Assembly (NCBI GenBank): GCA_025506515.1
Contig: CM046457.1
Location: 40,372,231-40,436,230 of the forward strand
Direction of reading: 5' to 3'
Length of the DNA stretch: 64,000 bases
From: Flaveria trinervia
Lineage: Eukaryota; Streptophyta; Magnoliopsida; Asterales; Asteraceae
The notes beneath the pieces are model-generated. The model was not told where the DNA came from. It did not search any database and worked only from the letters and a program-made list of their open reading frames with translations. The position numbers and the translations under genes are program-made. This document shows, in pieces, positions 52,307 to 62,088 of the stretch (position 1 is the first letter of the stretch; each line of letters begins with the position of its first letter).

Positions 52307-53564
52307 TGTAAGCCACATTGGGTGAAACACCCTGATGGTTTCCATTACACCATTCTTGTTCAAAACTATGACTGCCTCTCCTATCCCCAATCATAGTACC
52401 ACCATTTGAAGTGTGGAGTGAAGTCCTGTGGCATTTCCCATAGAGGGATCTTAGACATTATGCGCGGAGGACTCCACTTCACACACTATTTTCGGTTTTC
52501 CACTACTGGCATCAACCTCAGACCGTCTGATATACCTCATTGGCTATTAAGGTTTGAAGTTGACCCATCAGGTGTGGTACTCTCTTTTTAGAGCTGTTTC
52601 AAACCAGCCTGACATTTTGCGTGGGTCAGCGTATAGCAATTTTAACTTTGCTAACTGGTTTAGCTCAAATCCAGGAAGAGTCTTCAGTTCATGTGGGAAC
52701 CTGAAGTACTCAATCCATTTCTCATGTTTAACTGCATAAACGTTGAGATCTTCAAAATACGCCCATGCTATGATTTTGCCCGACACCTTTTGATGCTTCT
52801 TCACTTTGTACAGCTTGGTGTAGACAGTTGACGTTGAAGCACTGCGTTGAGCTCTTATTTCTTCAAAGCACGCAACCCACTCAACCTTTCTGATATTGAC
52901 TTCAACTTTCGAGGCTTGGGCCGTATCTTCTTTCTTGTCATACTCTTCTTCCATTTTATCCAGAGTCTCAAAAGTTTCACTAACAAGGTTGTCGCCCAGA
53001 TTGGGAACGACATTACCCTCAATGTTAGTGTACTCCGAATAATGTTGGTCCGTGACATATTCAATCTCTATCTCATCAACATCGTTGAGCTCATCATCAC
53101 TTTCCACATGGACTGTTGGAGCATCTTTCACGATCTCATCTGGATTGAGTCGGAATATTTCAGCAAGTTGCTCGTCTGTGAGATCATGAATTATCTATCC
53201 TTCTTCAGGAGTGTAATTCACTGATCTCCTGACTATTCCCTGCAGATCAAGAATCATCGTGAGCGAGTCTTGATCTGTTGGAGGGGAGCAACATCATATT
53301 CATCTCTTTGATAGTTTGGATCTGCTCGATTAAAACATGTAACACATCAACCATTAGTCAACATCAAAGCAGTAAACTTCAATTTTAAATATAAACATTC
53401 ATTACATTAATTTGATACAAGATTCAAATACATATGATTTAAATGACATAAACAACTAAGCATTACTCTTGTCTTGTATCATGTGCTCCTCTGCTGAGGC
53501 TGATGTGGAGGCACCTTGGTCTTGAGCTCTTGGTCCTTTTTCACTTTCCATGTGGCACCCGCAG

Positions 53565-53715
53565 TAGAAGTATCATCATCTCCATCATCATCATCTCATC
53601 ATCATCATCATCAACATCATCACAGCATCAGTATCCTCCCCCTGATCATCACCATCATCATCATCATCATCACTGTCATCATCATCATCATCATCATCAT
53701 CATCTCCATCACCTT
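53565..53715. repeat. CAT/ATG trinucleotide repeat within element E ORF3
   Basis: Imperfect (CAT)n with CTC and CAA interruptions over about 150 bp. On the coding minus strand it is (GAT/ATG)n, giving Asp- or Met-rich peptide. The His-rich plus-strand frame is not a gene. Confidence 0.9.
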
Positions 53716-54029
53716 CTCTGATCTTTAAGGGCTCATCCTTTGATCCTTTGACCTCAGCATGATGGTCTTGTTGTCGCCTCCAACTCCTCTATCCGTTTTG
53801 CTAATTGCACATGTTGCTCCTGAAGTTGGAACATCTCTGAGCTCTGAACTGCCATCTGCTGTGCCTGCTAAGATATCTACAGAGATTGTGCAGCAGTAAG
53901 TTCTACTAGCTGACGAATCTGGGCAGTCTTCATCATCGGCGGCCAACAGCTTCAACACCATACGGTTAAGTGCCGATAGATGTTCCTCTACCCCACTAGG
54001 AGGTAGAGAGGATCCAGATGGATAGGAGG

Positions 54030-54250
54030 GGAAGATGATGGTCCTGCATGGTGGCTAGTGGTGGTGGTGGTTGTAGTGGTGAAGATTGGGGGTGGTATAG
54101 ATGAAGGTGGTGGTGGAGTCGGTGTAGTAGTGGTGTGTGAGGTGGTAGATAAGGTGGTGGATGGGATGGTGGTAGTGGTGGTAGGTGGAGTGGTGGTAGT
54201 AGGTGAGTGGTGGAGGTGGTGATAGTAGTGGTGGTGGTGATGAAAGTCAT
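54030..54250. repeat. GGT/GTG trinucleotide-like repeat within element E ORF3
   Basis: About 220 bp of imperfect (GGT)n, strongly G-rich on the plus strand. The minus frame gives Pro/His/Thr-rich sequence. It may form secondary structure. Confidence 0.85.
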
Positions 54251-55456
54251 CCTCCTCCTCCTCTTCTTCAAACCATGGGGCTGAGCCATCCTTTTCTTCC
54301 TCAAGCCCCTCAAGGTGGATGCTCCCTCTGGAACACTGCTGGGCTAATCGGGAGCATAAGTAGGATCAGTGTCAGCCTCCCCAGACTCGCCAGGGCGTCC
54401 TCCAACCTCCCGAATACCTCGATCGGTGGCAACCACCCTACTCCCCACAGTCCGAGTCAAGGGCTTCTCGTCTGTCTCTCCTCCTTATCAAGACGAAAGT
54501 CCTGATGGAACCCTGCAGCCTCTGTTCCACTTAGATGGATGTTGGAGATGCTATATCAGTAGTGGGGGCCCTCTGTTGAGTGGGCCCTGCATCTCTTTCA
54601 TCACCGCTGTCGTCGTCGTCGGAATCATCTACAGGGAGCTACAGCTACTCGACATCCGAATCACTGTCTACGTGGCGGCATTTACGTCTCCTTGGCGCCA
54701 CATAGTCCACCTTGGCCAGATGGCCGATGAGTCTCTTTATCGGGCGTTTGACCTGCTTTCCCCGGTATACCTTCATATGACCCAGTGTCGTATCATCCAT
54801 GATCTCTAACGACACAACGTCGTGGCTCTCCTTGGGCAGTGTGGGCAGCTTCTCATCAAAGATCATCTATAAAAACCTAGGGTACATGCAAAAACCCTTT
54901 TTTGAATCTGAAAGAGAAAATCATGCAAGAAAAGCTGAAAGGGTGGTTCAGCACCAGTGCCACGTAGGCATTTTGAATCTGGTCTGAAAGATCATCAACC
55001 ACCCCTTCGCGAAGCCAAGCACTTGAGGATGACGTGTGCCAAGTACTTGTACAGGGACATAGGTTGCTGTTGTTGAGCACACCTGCGTTAATATCCCCAA
55101 CGTACTTCATCCTTAAGAAGCATCCTCTCATCGTCAGCGGGTGAAGTCTGGTGGGGTGGTCTGCATCATCACACAACCCAAGTACTCTCCTGATATCCTT
55201 AGCAGTGACCTCAATATCCATCCCAAAAACAGAGCTCTGATAGTGTACGGCTCCTGAGAGCGGTCAACCGATGCTCCCACCCAGAAGGCCTGCTGAATAG
55301 ACTGTAGGGAGTGCATGGTGTAGATATCGCCTGTGGATCCTGGATCGCTTGAGGAAAGCGATGATCCCCACAAACTTGGCACCATTTCGAGTCGTAGAAT
55401 CTAAATGAGCACATATGTTGTGCTTGGGGTTGATGGACCATCTGTGCGCCATCAAT

Positions 55457-55993
55457 CTGTAACACAAGACACGTAGACATTAGATAACCACACAACACAA
55501 ATAAGTTCCAATTCACTTGGTTGAATTCATTCTGGTTCATTCATGCGATTGAACCATGCGACTGTGCTTAGTCGGTTGACTTGGCATGCGACTGGATTTA
55601 ATTGGGTGACTAAGTAGGCGACTGAGTTCAATAGGTTGACTAAGCCTGTGATTGGTTCAGTTGGCCGACTGAGCTCATTCGTATGATCCATTCGGCCGAT
55701 TGAGCCATTCGACCAGCTCAATCGTGCGATGGAGTTCATCCAGGTGTCCAGTCGCATGACCCACTGTTCGGTCGACTGAGATTCGAATTTTAACTAATTC
55801 TTGAAATTAGACGTTGTGTAATGGTCTTTTAGACTCGCATTCAATATACTAATAAGCTAATAACCTTTATTTCAACATTTTACTTGGTTTAGTTAGGTTA
55901 TTAGTCCATTAAGGTCTCGGGTCTTGTTAGGGCCAATATCTTGATTTGAAGTCTAATCGAAGGAGTTTTTGTCATGTTCACACCGCATTTTAC
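55457..55993 (-). other. Predicted intron in the leader of element E ORF3
   Basis: The minus strand has CTATACAG|GTAAAATGC (GT at 55993-55992) and GTCTTGTGTTACAG|ATTG (AG at 55458-55457), an interval of 537 nt. The exon resumes four bases before the ORF3 ATG at 55452. The upstream TATA box at 56132-56139 gives a first exon of at most about 138 nt. The arrangement matches element C. Confidence 0.58.
55530..55790. repeat. GCGACTG/TTCATTCG word cluster (element E, inside predicted intron)
   Basis: Repeated degenerate words: CATGCGACTG, GGTTGACT, CAATCGTGCGATGGA, CAGTCGCATGACC. They are of the same type as in the element E LTR (28420-28640) and at 56150-56420. Confidence 0.8.
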
Positions 55994-56131
55994 CTGTATA
56001 GACACCAACAAATATCAGAATATGAGAATAAGCAAGATATTTGGGTGAGAGGAAATTTTGGCAGAGTAACGGTAGGCTGTGCGATTTTAGGGGGATTGGG
56101 GTGATGAGTTGAATGCGATCGTATGTGGCCC

Positions 56132-56139
56132 TATTTATA
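56132..56139 (-). promoter_or_regulatory. TATA box upstream of element E ORF3
   Basis: The minus strand reads TATAAATA (in CATTATAAATAGGGCC). A pyrimidine-rich leader follows (CCAAATATC, TTTCCTCTCACCC) up to the predicted 5' splice site 138 nt downstream. Confidence 0.6.
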
Positions 56140-58031
56140 ATGAATATGATTTCAATTGGCCGACTGGACCCATTCGCTCGGTTCATTCAGGTGAATAGAC
56201 CTCAGTCGTGCAATTGGCGCAGTCGATCATATTCAGTTGGCCGACTGGATTTCAATCGGGCGACTGGCTCATTCGCATAGTTCCATTCGGTCGACTAGCT
56301 CATTCTGATAAGCCATTCGGGTGAATGTTCATACTCATGTGCCATTCAACTATTTAGTGCATGAGTATCGTCCATTCGTACGGTAGGTCAATACTCATGG
56401 TCCAGTCGTGCGATTGGATCATACTCAGGATTTTGACTTATGACCATTTCTCACTTAAACCCTTTTTAACTTTGATTAAACTTTTTGAGCATTTGTTCAT
56501 CTCAGACATGATCTTTTTAACTTGAAAAAAAAACATTTGACCACCTCAGACATGATCCTTTTAAGCAATTTGTCACCTCAGACGTGACTGATTTTACCTT
56601 TGAAAACACGTGTGGTCACCTCAGACGTGACCCTTATAGATTATTAAATCCCCTATTGAATTCCATGACGTAGTCCGATATGAAACAAACTAAATTTGAC
56701 TAAATTTAAACAAATTGAAAGACTTAAACTGAAACACAAAACTAAAACTTCTTTTTGACGTTTTGTGTGAGGTGTAAATCTTAAGATAGAAATCTAATGG
56801 ATTCGGTTCCGGTATAGGCAGCTTCAATTAATTTTGACCATAACTGGACCAATTCAATTTGGAATCATACAGGCAAGACAAATCATTTGGGACATGTTAT
56901 CAACACCTTTTGATGCTTAATTATTGTTTTTCATCTAGAGTCATTAGCAAGTTTAGTAAATCATACTAGTACTATTAGATCCCCATATTGATTTGGACTC
57001 TCAAGAATTGTAGCCATGATGATTATCAGTATTTTGGTCCTCTTAAATCCAAACATAGACTTTTGACACAGATTGGTGATAGTTTAAGGTTTGATTATTT
57101 CAACAAGCATTTGTGGATCCTACACTTATGTGGTAATCAACATTCCTTAGGAGATTTTTGAGCGGTCTCAGGGTACTTTTTCAAGAAGAAACTATTCTTA
57201 GAACTTTCAGAGAGAAGCCAAGCCTCAGGTCAGTGCCACCACACAGCAGAGAGGCGGAAAACAACAATGAAGTCTAGAATATATAGGTTATGCTTATCCA
57301 AAGGTCACTGCCATCGCACAGTAGAGGTACATAACCTATCTTCTTGTTTGAGCAATTTTAATCTTTGGCACAGTTCTCACCAACAACGTAAGTTATTAGT
57401 TTGATTGCTTTTGCTCAGATTTTGGTCTTACGCACACATTTGTGGCGTTTATTCTGTTCGTCACCCCTTATTGGAATTTTGTTCATTGTGTTAACCAGGG
57501 ATAAGATGTTTAACCCACAGCTTGTTGAACAACTTAGTTTAATCTTGAGATCACCAACAAGGTCTAATTATCTATAGTGTTGAATCTACCGACATATCAA
57601 CTATGGTCTAACAACCTCTAGGTCTACTATCTTTGTGTTACCTTAGTAGTAGCTAGTTTTACTATCATTTTTTCTTTTATATTGCTCAAACTACGCAGAC
57701 TATACTTTGAACTTCACATCTTATTTTATTTAAACTTTTAAAGTCTGAAGTGATTTGTACCTATGTACTATCATTTTCCATAGTCATTTAATCGGTATCA
57801 CAGATACGATCTACTTTCTATCAGCTAGCCTCTCCTCCTCCCTTGTTTTTTTGTCAATGTTACTAACTGACCTATTCTCCCCCTAAAATTCTAAAACCGT
57901 AACCGATTAATGCTTTTTGGGATTTTAATAGGCGACAAAATAACATTAATTTAATTTGACTACTTAAAATAAAAGACATAAATAAATAAAAATAAAAAAC
58001 AAAAAAAGAAAATTTGACTATACTCATCGGA
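56140..58031. repeat. Element E spacer between pol and ORF3
   Basis: About 1.9 kb, noncoding. Its parts are GCGACTGG/ATTCGG words (56150-56430), four copies of a CACCTCAGACGTGA-like word (56498-56630), and a pair of 25-bp imperfect direct repeats containing CACACAGCAGAGG / CGCACAGTAGAGG (about 57226-57250 and 57302-57326). The rest is AT-rich with nothing I recognise. Confidence 0.7.
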
Positions 58032-58715
58032 CTACACATGGTCATCATCAGGAATTACATCACTTTTCTTTTTAATGCCGTTGACCTCTAACAGATATAA
58101 AAAACGTGGTTTGTCAAAAGCCTTTGTATAGAGGTCAGCGCGTTGAAAATCAGTATTTATTTTAATCATATCGATCAGGTTCTTTTCAAAGGAATCACGT
58201 ATAAAGTGATATATTATGCCGATGCGTTTGGTCTTAGGATGTTGGACCGGATTTTTAGTTATCGCAATCGCAACAGAGTTATCAACAAAAATAGGAGTAG
58301 AAGAGAATTTCAAACCGTAGTCTCGCATTTGCTATTGAATCCATATGATTTGTGAACAACAACTTCCAGCAGCAATGTATTCGGCTTCACAGGTTGACAA
58401 AGTAACCGAGGTCTGCTTCTTACACTGCCAGGTCACTAATCTCCTCCTAAAGAATTGACATCCCGCTCATCTAGACTTGTAGTTCATCTTGCAGCCACCG
58501 TAATCCGAGTCACCATACGCTGTTAGCTCGAAGTCATCGTCATAAGGATACCACAACCCAAGTGTTGGTGTACCCTTCAGATAACGAAAGATCCTTTTTA
58601 CCCTTATCAGATGGTTAACTTTTGGCATTGCCTGATACCTTGAACATAAACATGTCACGTACATGATATCAGGTCTTGAGGTAGTGAGGTACATTAGAGA
58701 TCCAATCATTCCTCG
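58032..58715 (-). pseudogene. pol: Element E pol: RNase H
   Basis: Pieces 58467-58709 (MIGSLMYLTTSRPDIMYVTC, FELTAYGDSDYGGCKMNYKS) and 58032-58328 (SSTPIFVDNSVAIAITKNPV, YHFIRDSFEKNLIDM, ADLYTKAFDKPRFLYLLEV), with a broken join containing an AEYIAA-like segment near 58380. The GDSDYGG and VDNS aspartates are present. Pol ends at 58032 and the spacer follows. Confidence 0.87.
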
Positions 58716-59250
58716 CTACATGGTGGCATCAACTAGATCACCATTCTCGTTGGGTGCTACATCATGGTTTGTAGCAAGTGGAGTCCTGGCTGCGGAAGCA
58801 TTCTCCATGTCAAACCGACTGAGGATATCTCCTACATACTTGGTCTCATGTAAGGAAATCCCTTTTGGTGTCTGATCCACATGTAACTCGAGTAAGAATT
58901 TCATCTCTCCCATGGCACTCATTTGAAACTCAGCCTTCATTATTGCTTCAAACTCTTTACATAGATCTTCGTTCTTTGAACCGAAGATTATGTCATCGAC
59001 ATAGATTTGGACAAGCAGTAAATCTCCATCCTTTTCTTTTATGAACAGTGTACAATCAATAACACCTCAACAAAACCGTGTTTCACAAGGTGAGTCGAGA
59101 GTTTCTCATACCAGGCTCTGGGAGCTTGATGAAACCCATATAAAGCCTTGTCGAGTTGGTAAACTCTGTCCCGATGATATGGATCCTCAAATCCCTCGGG
59201 TTGACTAACGTACACTGTCTCTCTAATTTCACCATGAAGGAATGCACATT
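58716..59250 (-). pseudogene. pol: Element E pol: reverse transcriptase, 5'-truncated
   Basis: Piece 59039-59250 has CAFLHGEIRETVYVSQPEGF, DKALYGFHQAPRAWYEKL and THLVKHGFVE. A frameshift is followed by sequence containing a YVDDI-type active site near 59000. Piece 58716-58940 has FQMSAMGEMKFLLELHVDQT. Upstream of CAFLHGE the sequence changes abruptly to gypsy fragment G, so the catalytic FQMDVK word is missing. Confidence 0.85.
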
Positions 59251-60032
59251 CGTCCGAATCGGGTTCTAACACCGAGAGTGTTTCCACCTAACTTCGTGAC
59301 TACGCCTCTCATCCTTTTAGAGTTAAGGCGATCTTCTTTCAATGCCTTGCCTTGAAACTCCTTGACTTGCTTCATCACATCTGAGGTCATAACCAATTAA
59401 TAAGCTTTGACCTTAATTAGTTCAAGCATCTCCTTTTAGCTAAAGGCATCTGCCACTACATTAGCTTTGCCCATGTGGTCATGGATCTCACAATCATAAT
59501 CCTTAATGAGCTCTAACCATCTCTTCTACCTCATGTTCAAGTCCTATTGCTCAAAAAAGTACTTCAAGCTCTTGTGGTCAGCGAAGATAGTGCACTTCAT
59601 CCCATATAAATAGTGCATCTAAATCTTTAACGCAAAAACCATAGCTGGCAGCTCTAAGTCATTAGTAGGGTAATTAACCTCATGAACCTTCAACTGTTAG
59701 GATGCATACGCTATAACCTTTCCTCGTTGCATCAGCACGCAACCTAACCCTAAATAAGAAGCATCTCAATAGACCACCAAATCCTCGCTTCCTTCAGGTA
59801 ACGTCAAGATAGGGGCTTGAGTCAAACTTGCCTTTAGCTCTTAAAAAGCCTTCTCTTGCTCTTGATCCCATACAAACTTCACATCCTTACAGGTTAACTT
59901 GGTCAATAGGGAAGCTATCTTAGAGAAGTCATGAATGAATTTCCTATAATATCCCGCCAATCCCAAGAAACTACGAATCTCGGATGGCGTCTTTGGAGAC
60001 TTCCATTGCATCATAGCCGGGTCGACCATAAT
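59251..60032 (-). pseudogene. pol: Fragment G: gypsy RNase H/RT remnant related to element D
   Basis: The sequence parallels 43490-44280 of element D in order. It runs through the GGGTTCTAACACCGAG junction, an RNase H region with several stops, and DPAMMQWKSPKTPSEIRSFL, GLAGYYRKFIHDFSKIASLL, KDVKFVWDQEQEKAF (59841-60010). No LTR is attached. Divergence from D is high, mostly transitions. It is fused on the left to the copia RT of element E and is interrupted on the right by the LTR of element H. Confidence 0.88.
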
Positions 60033-60324
60033 TGATAGGATCAAATGTATCAATCTGTGATGATATATGAACACAATTCAAAGAAATACAAACAAAGTAA
60101 TCAAATTAAGCAAGATATCAACAAAATTCAAAGTTTCATTAATATCAAGCAAAGACAATTACAAACTAAGTGAGCAGTTTTCGTCTCCCTTTAACTGCTA
60201 CAAGTCTAAGCTATTTATAATATAACAAAAGGAACTAACAAAATTACAAAACTAGTCCCTATACTATTACAAATAGTAAAAAGACACATAAAGACAACAT
60301 GTTAATCTTTCTAGAGAACTAAAA
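60033..60324 (-). repeat. Element H 3' LTR (element C family)
   Basis: It begins TGATAGGATCAAATGTATC and follows the element C LTR throughout, ending just before ATACTCCCCATAAGATT, a PPT complement. The minus strand has a TATAAATAG box near 60212. The other end of H is not present, so no target duplication can be checked. Confidence 0.88.
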
Positions 60325-61908
60325 ATACTCCCCATAAGATTTTACATGGTCTTCAGTCTTCAAAATCTTCAATCTTGTCTTCTTGTTATCTTTCCTTCAG
60401 CTTTTATCTTTCATCTTCAGCTTTCAAAGAACTCTTCAGGTTCTTCATTGATCTTGAACATTGGCTTCTTTTTATACATCTCCTGTTCTTTCAAAGCATT
60501 AGCAATAGCAGATTTAAATTTGCTTGCAAGAATGCCTTGTTCTAGTTTAGCTTCATTTGTCTTTATCTCCATTTTACTCATTTTTTCCAATGTATCTTTT
60601 GATAAACATGTGATATCAATATTAGCATATAACTCAATAGGATTTTGACTTTCCTTTGAGTATATTTCTAATACTCCTTTTCTTGAAATTCTCATGAACT
60701 CAATGTCTTTGATATCCTTCTTAACAATGTTTCCATATGCAAGGGCTTTTCTTAATGATATTCTTTCCAATGTAGCATTCATCACATTGATGATGGATAT
60801 GAAATACTTCTTGTCTTGCTCTGCAACGTTTGGAGATACTTTTTCAAACTTTTACACAGATAAAAAAGATATATAACTTGGATGCAATAGTTTCAGTTCA
60901 AAAGCACCAAATAGTGTAATCATGTTCTCATCCATTGTTCGAGATTTCGGACCAATTTAAGCTCAAAAGTCTCAGAGTTATAAAACCATCTGAGAATTGG
61001 TTTTGACTTTTGATTACCATCAATCACCTTTAGACCAGGAGTTGTGATTTTTTCAACATATCTATCATAAAATTCTATCATGAAATGTTCTTCTTCAGAT
61101 TGTAATCCTTTAAGCTTTTTGTTCTTCTTTAATGTAGCAAAATACTCCTTGTCTTCTTTATCACATCTTGTTTTAAGAAAATTGCTTGATGTATCCATTC
61201 CTCTTCTCTATAATTCTACCATCATCTTACCACGTTCAGAATCAGATGGATTAATCAGAGGTAATCTGTTTAACTCTTTCAAGTCTTGCACTGGAAGTTT
61301 AATGATTCTTTAGTAAAAGTGATATACATCACAAACAACATTTACTCTTTTTATAAAAAAATGCATCAAATATCTCCTCATACTTCCATGCAATTATCTT
61401 TACTTGGTTTGTGAAATCAGGAGCAATCATAACATTCAACAACTCGCAATCGATTATCCTTTTTGTAATACATTTCTCACCAAGTCTCCAGTAGATATCA
61501 AAAATATGTCTTTGTTCAGAAGAGGCTTTATATGCTTGCTTTTAGTATCAGAAAACATTTTAATCAGATCTTTTCTGCTATCATGAGCATTTGATTTTCT
61601 TGCCATCTGTTAATCTCTTGAGGCTTCAACACTCTTGTTCGTTTGGTAATCTCAAGGTATTGAGGATTATCAGTATCAAGTATGATCATCTTCTTTAATT
61701 GTTTTTTAGTTTCTTGAAAACTTCTAACAAGATTCCTCAAAGATACAGATTGTAATCTTTTCAATTTCCTCCATGGGTAATTCCTAGCCTGCAACCAAGA
61801 CCTTAATGTTGGAATACTCATATGATCAAGGTCAGGATGGTGCAGCTCAGAGCTTGATAATTCATCAACATGAATACTTTCTTTAGCTCTATTTCATACA
61901 AGATGTTC
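60325..61908 (-). pseudogene. Element H third ORF, C-terminal half (element C family)
   Basis: Pieces 60417-60785 (MMNATLERISLRKALAYGNI, IELYANIDITCLSKDTLEKM), 60920-61198 (KPILRWFYNSETFELKLVRN) and 61564-61821 (MSIPTLRSWLQARNYPWRKL), with VDELSSSELHHPDL just upstream. Block order and wording match element C 29500-30960, with stops and indels between. Similarity to C ends abruptly at about 61908, where plus-oriented leader sequence begins. Confidence 0.85.
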
Positions 61909-62088
61909 CATTAAAATCATTTGGAAAATTTTCTAAGGCATTCCCTTAGACGTTTCTCAACTTAGGCGCATCAACTGTTTGGGAGTATAACCACTGTTTA
62001 GACGTATCATCTTGATACTTAGAAATTTTTCAAATACTTTTGCATTTATTTTCTTAAATTCAAAATCTAAAACAACAAAAATATAAAA
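61909..62088 (+). other. Element H' leader (element C family), plus orientation
   Basis: GGAAAATTTTCTAAGGCATT through to the gag ATG parallels the 5' leader of element C (51124-51310, reversed), including GACGT/GGCGC words. The part nearer the PBS and the LTR are missing at the junction with H. Confidence 0.75.

Larger units (their letters stand above)
52307..55452 (-). pseudogene. Element E third ORF (ORF3), main part
   Basis: ATG at 55452, four bases after a 3' splice site. N-terminus: MAHRWSINPKHNICAHLDST, TTRNGAKFVGIIAFLKRSRI. Frame changes follow, with EPYTIRALFLGMDIEVTAKD, IRRVLGLCDDADHPTR, MRGCFLRMKYVGDINAG (54877-55221), FKKGFLHVPRFLQMIFDEKL, and ESHDVVSLEIMDDTTLGHMK (54645-54866). 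The middle is low complexity (Thr/Pro/His-rich and Asp-rich from ATG/GAT repeats). Piece 52568-53131 has an acidic entry (ESDDELNDVDEIEIEYVTDQ), VEWVACFEEIRAQRS, and SGKIIAWAYFEDLNVYAVKH. The C-terminus lies beyond element C at 28901-29089. Blocks PKHN, PRFLQ and KIIAW are shared with element C. Function unknown. Confidence 0.8.
28136..59250 (-). mobile_element. Element E: 5'-truncated Sirevirus-like copia element, interrupted by element C
   Basis: On the minus strand this holds RT and RNase H (59250-58032), a long spacer (58031-56140), a promoter-like region, ORF3 (55452-52307, continued 29089-28901), PPT and 3' LTR (28875-28136). Gag, protease, integrase and the 5' LTR are absent, since the RT breaks into gypsy fragment G at about 59250. 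It is inserted in gag of element F. It represents a family distinct from A/B and C, judged by its LTR and ORF3. Confidence 0.8.

Noticed and set aside
53503..53728. His-rich open frames on the plus strand (also 31983-32198)
   Set aside because: They are antisense translations of GAT/ATG and acidic coding repeats in the third ORFs of elements E and C.
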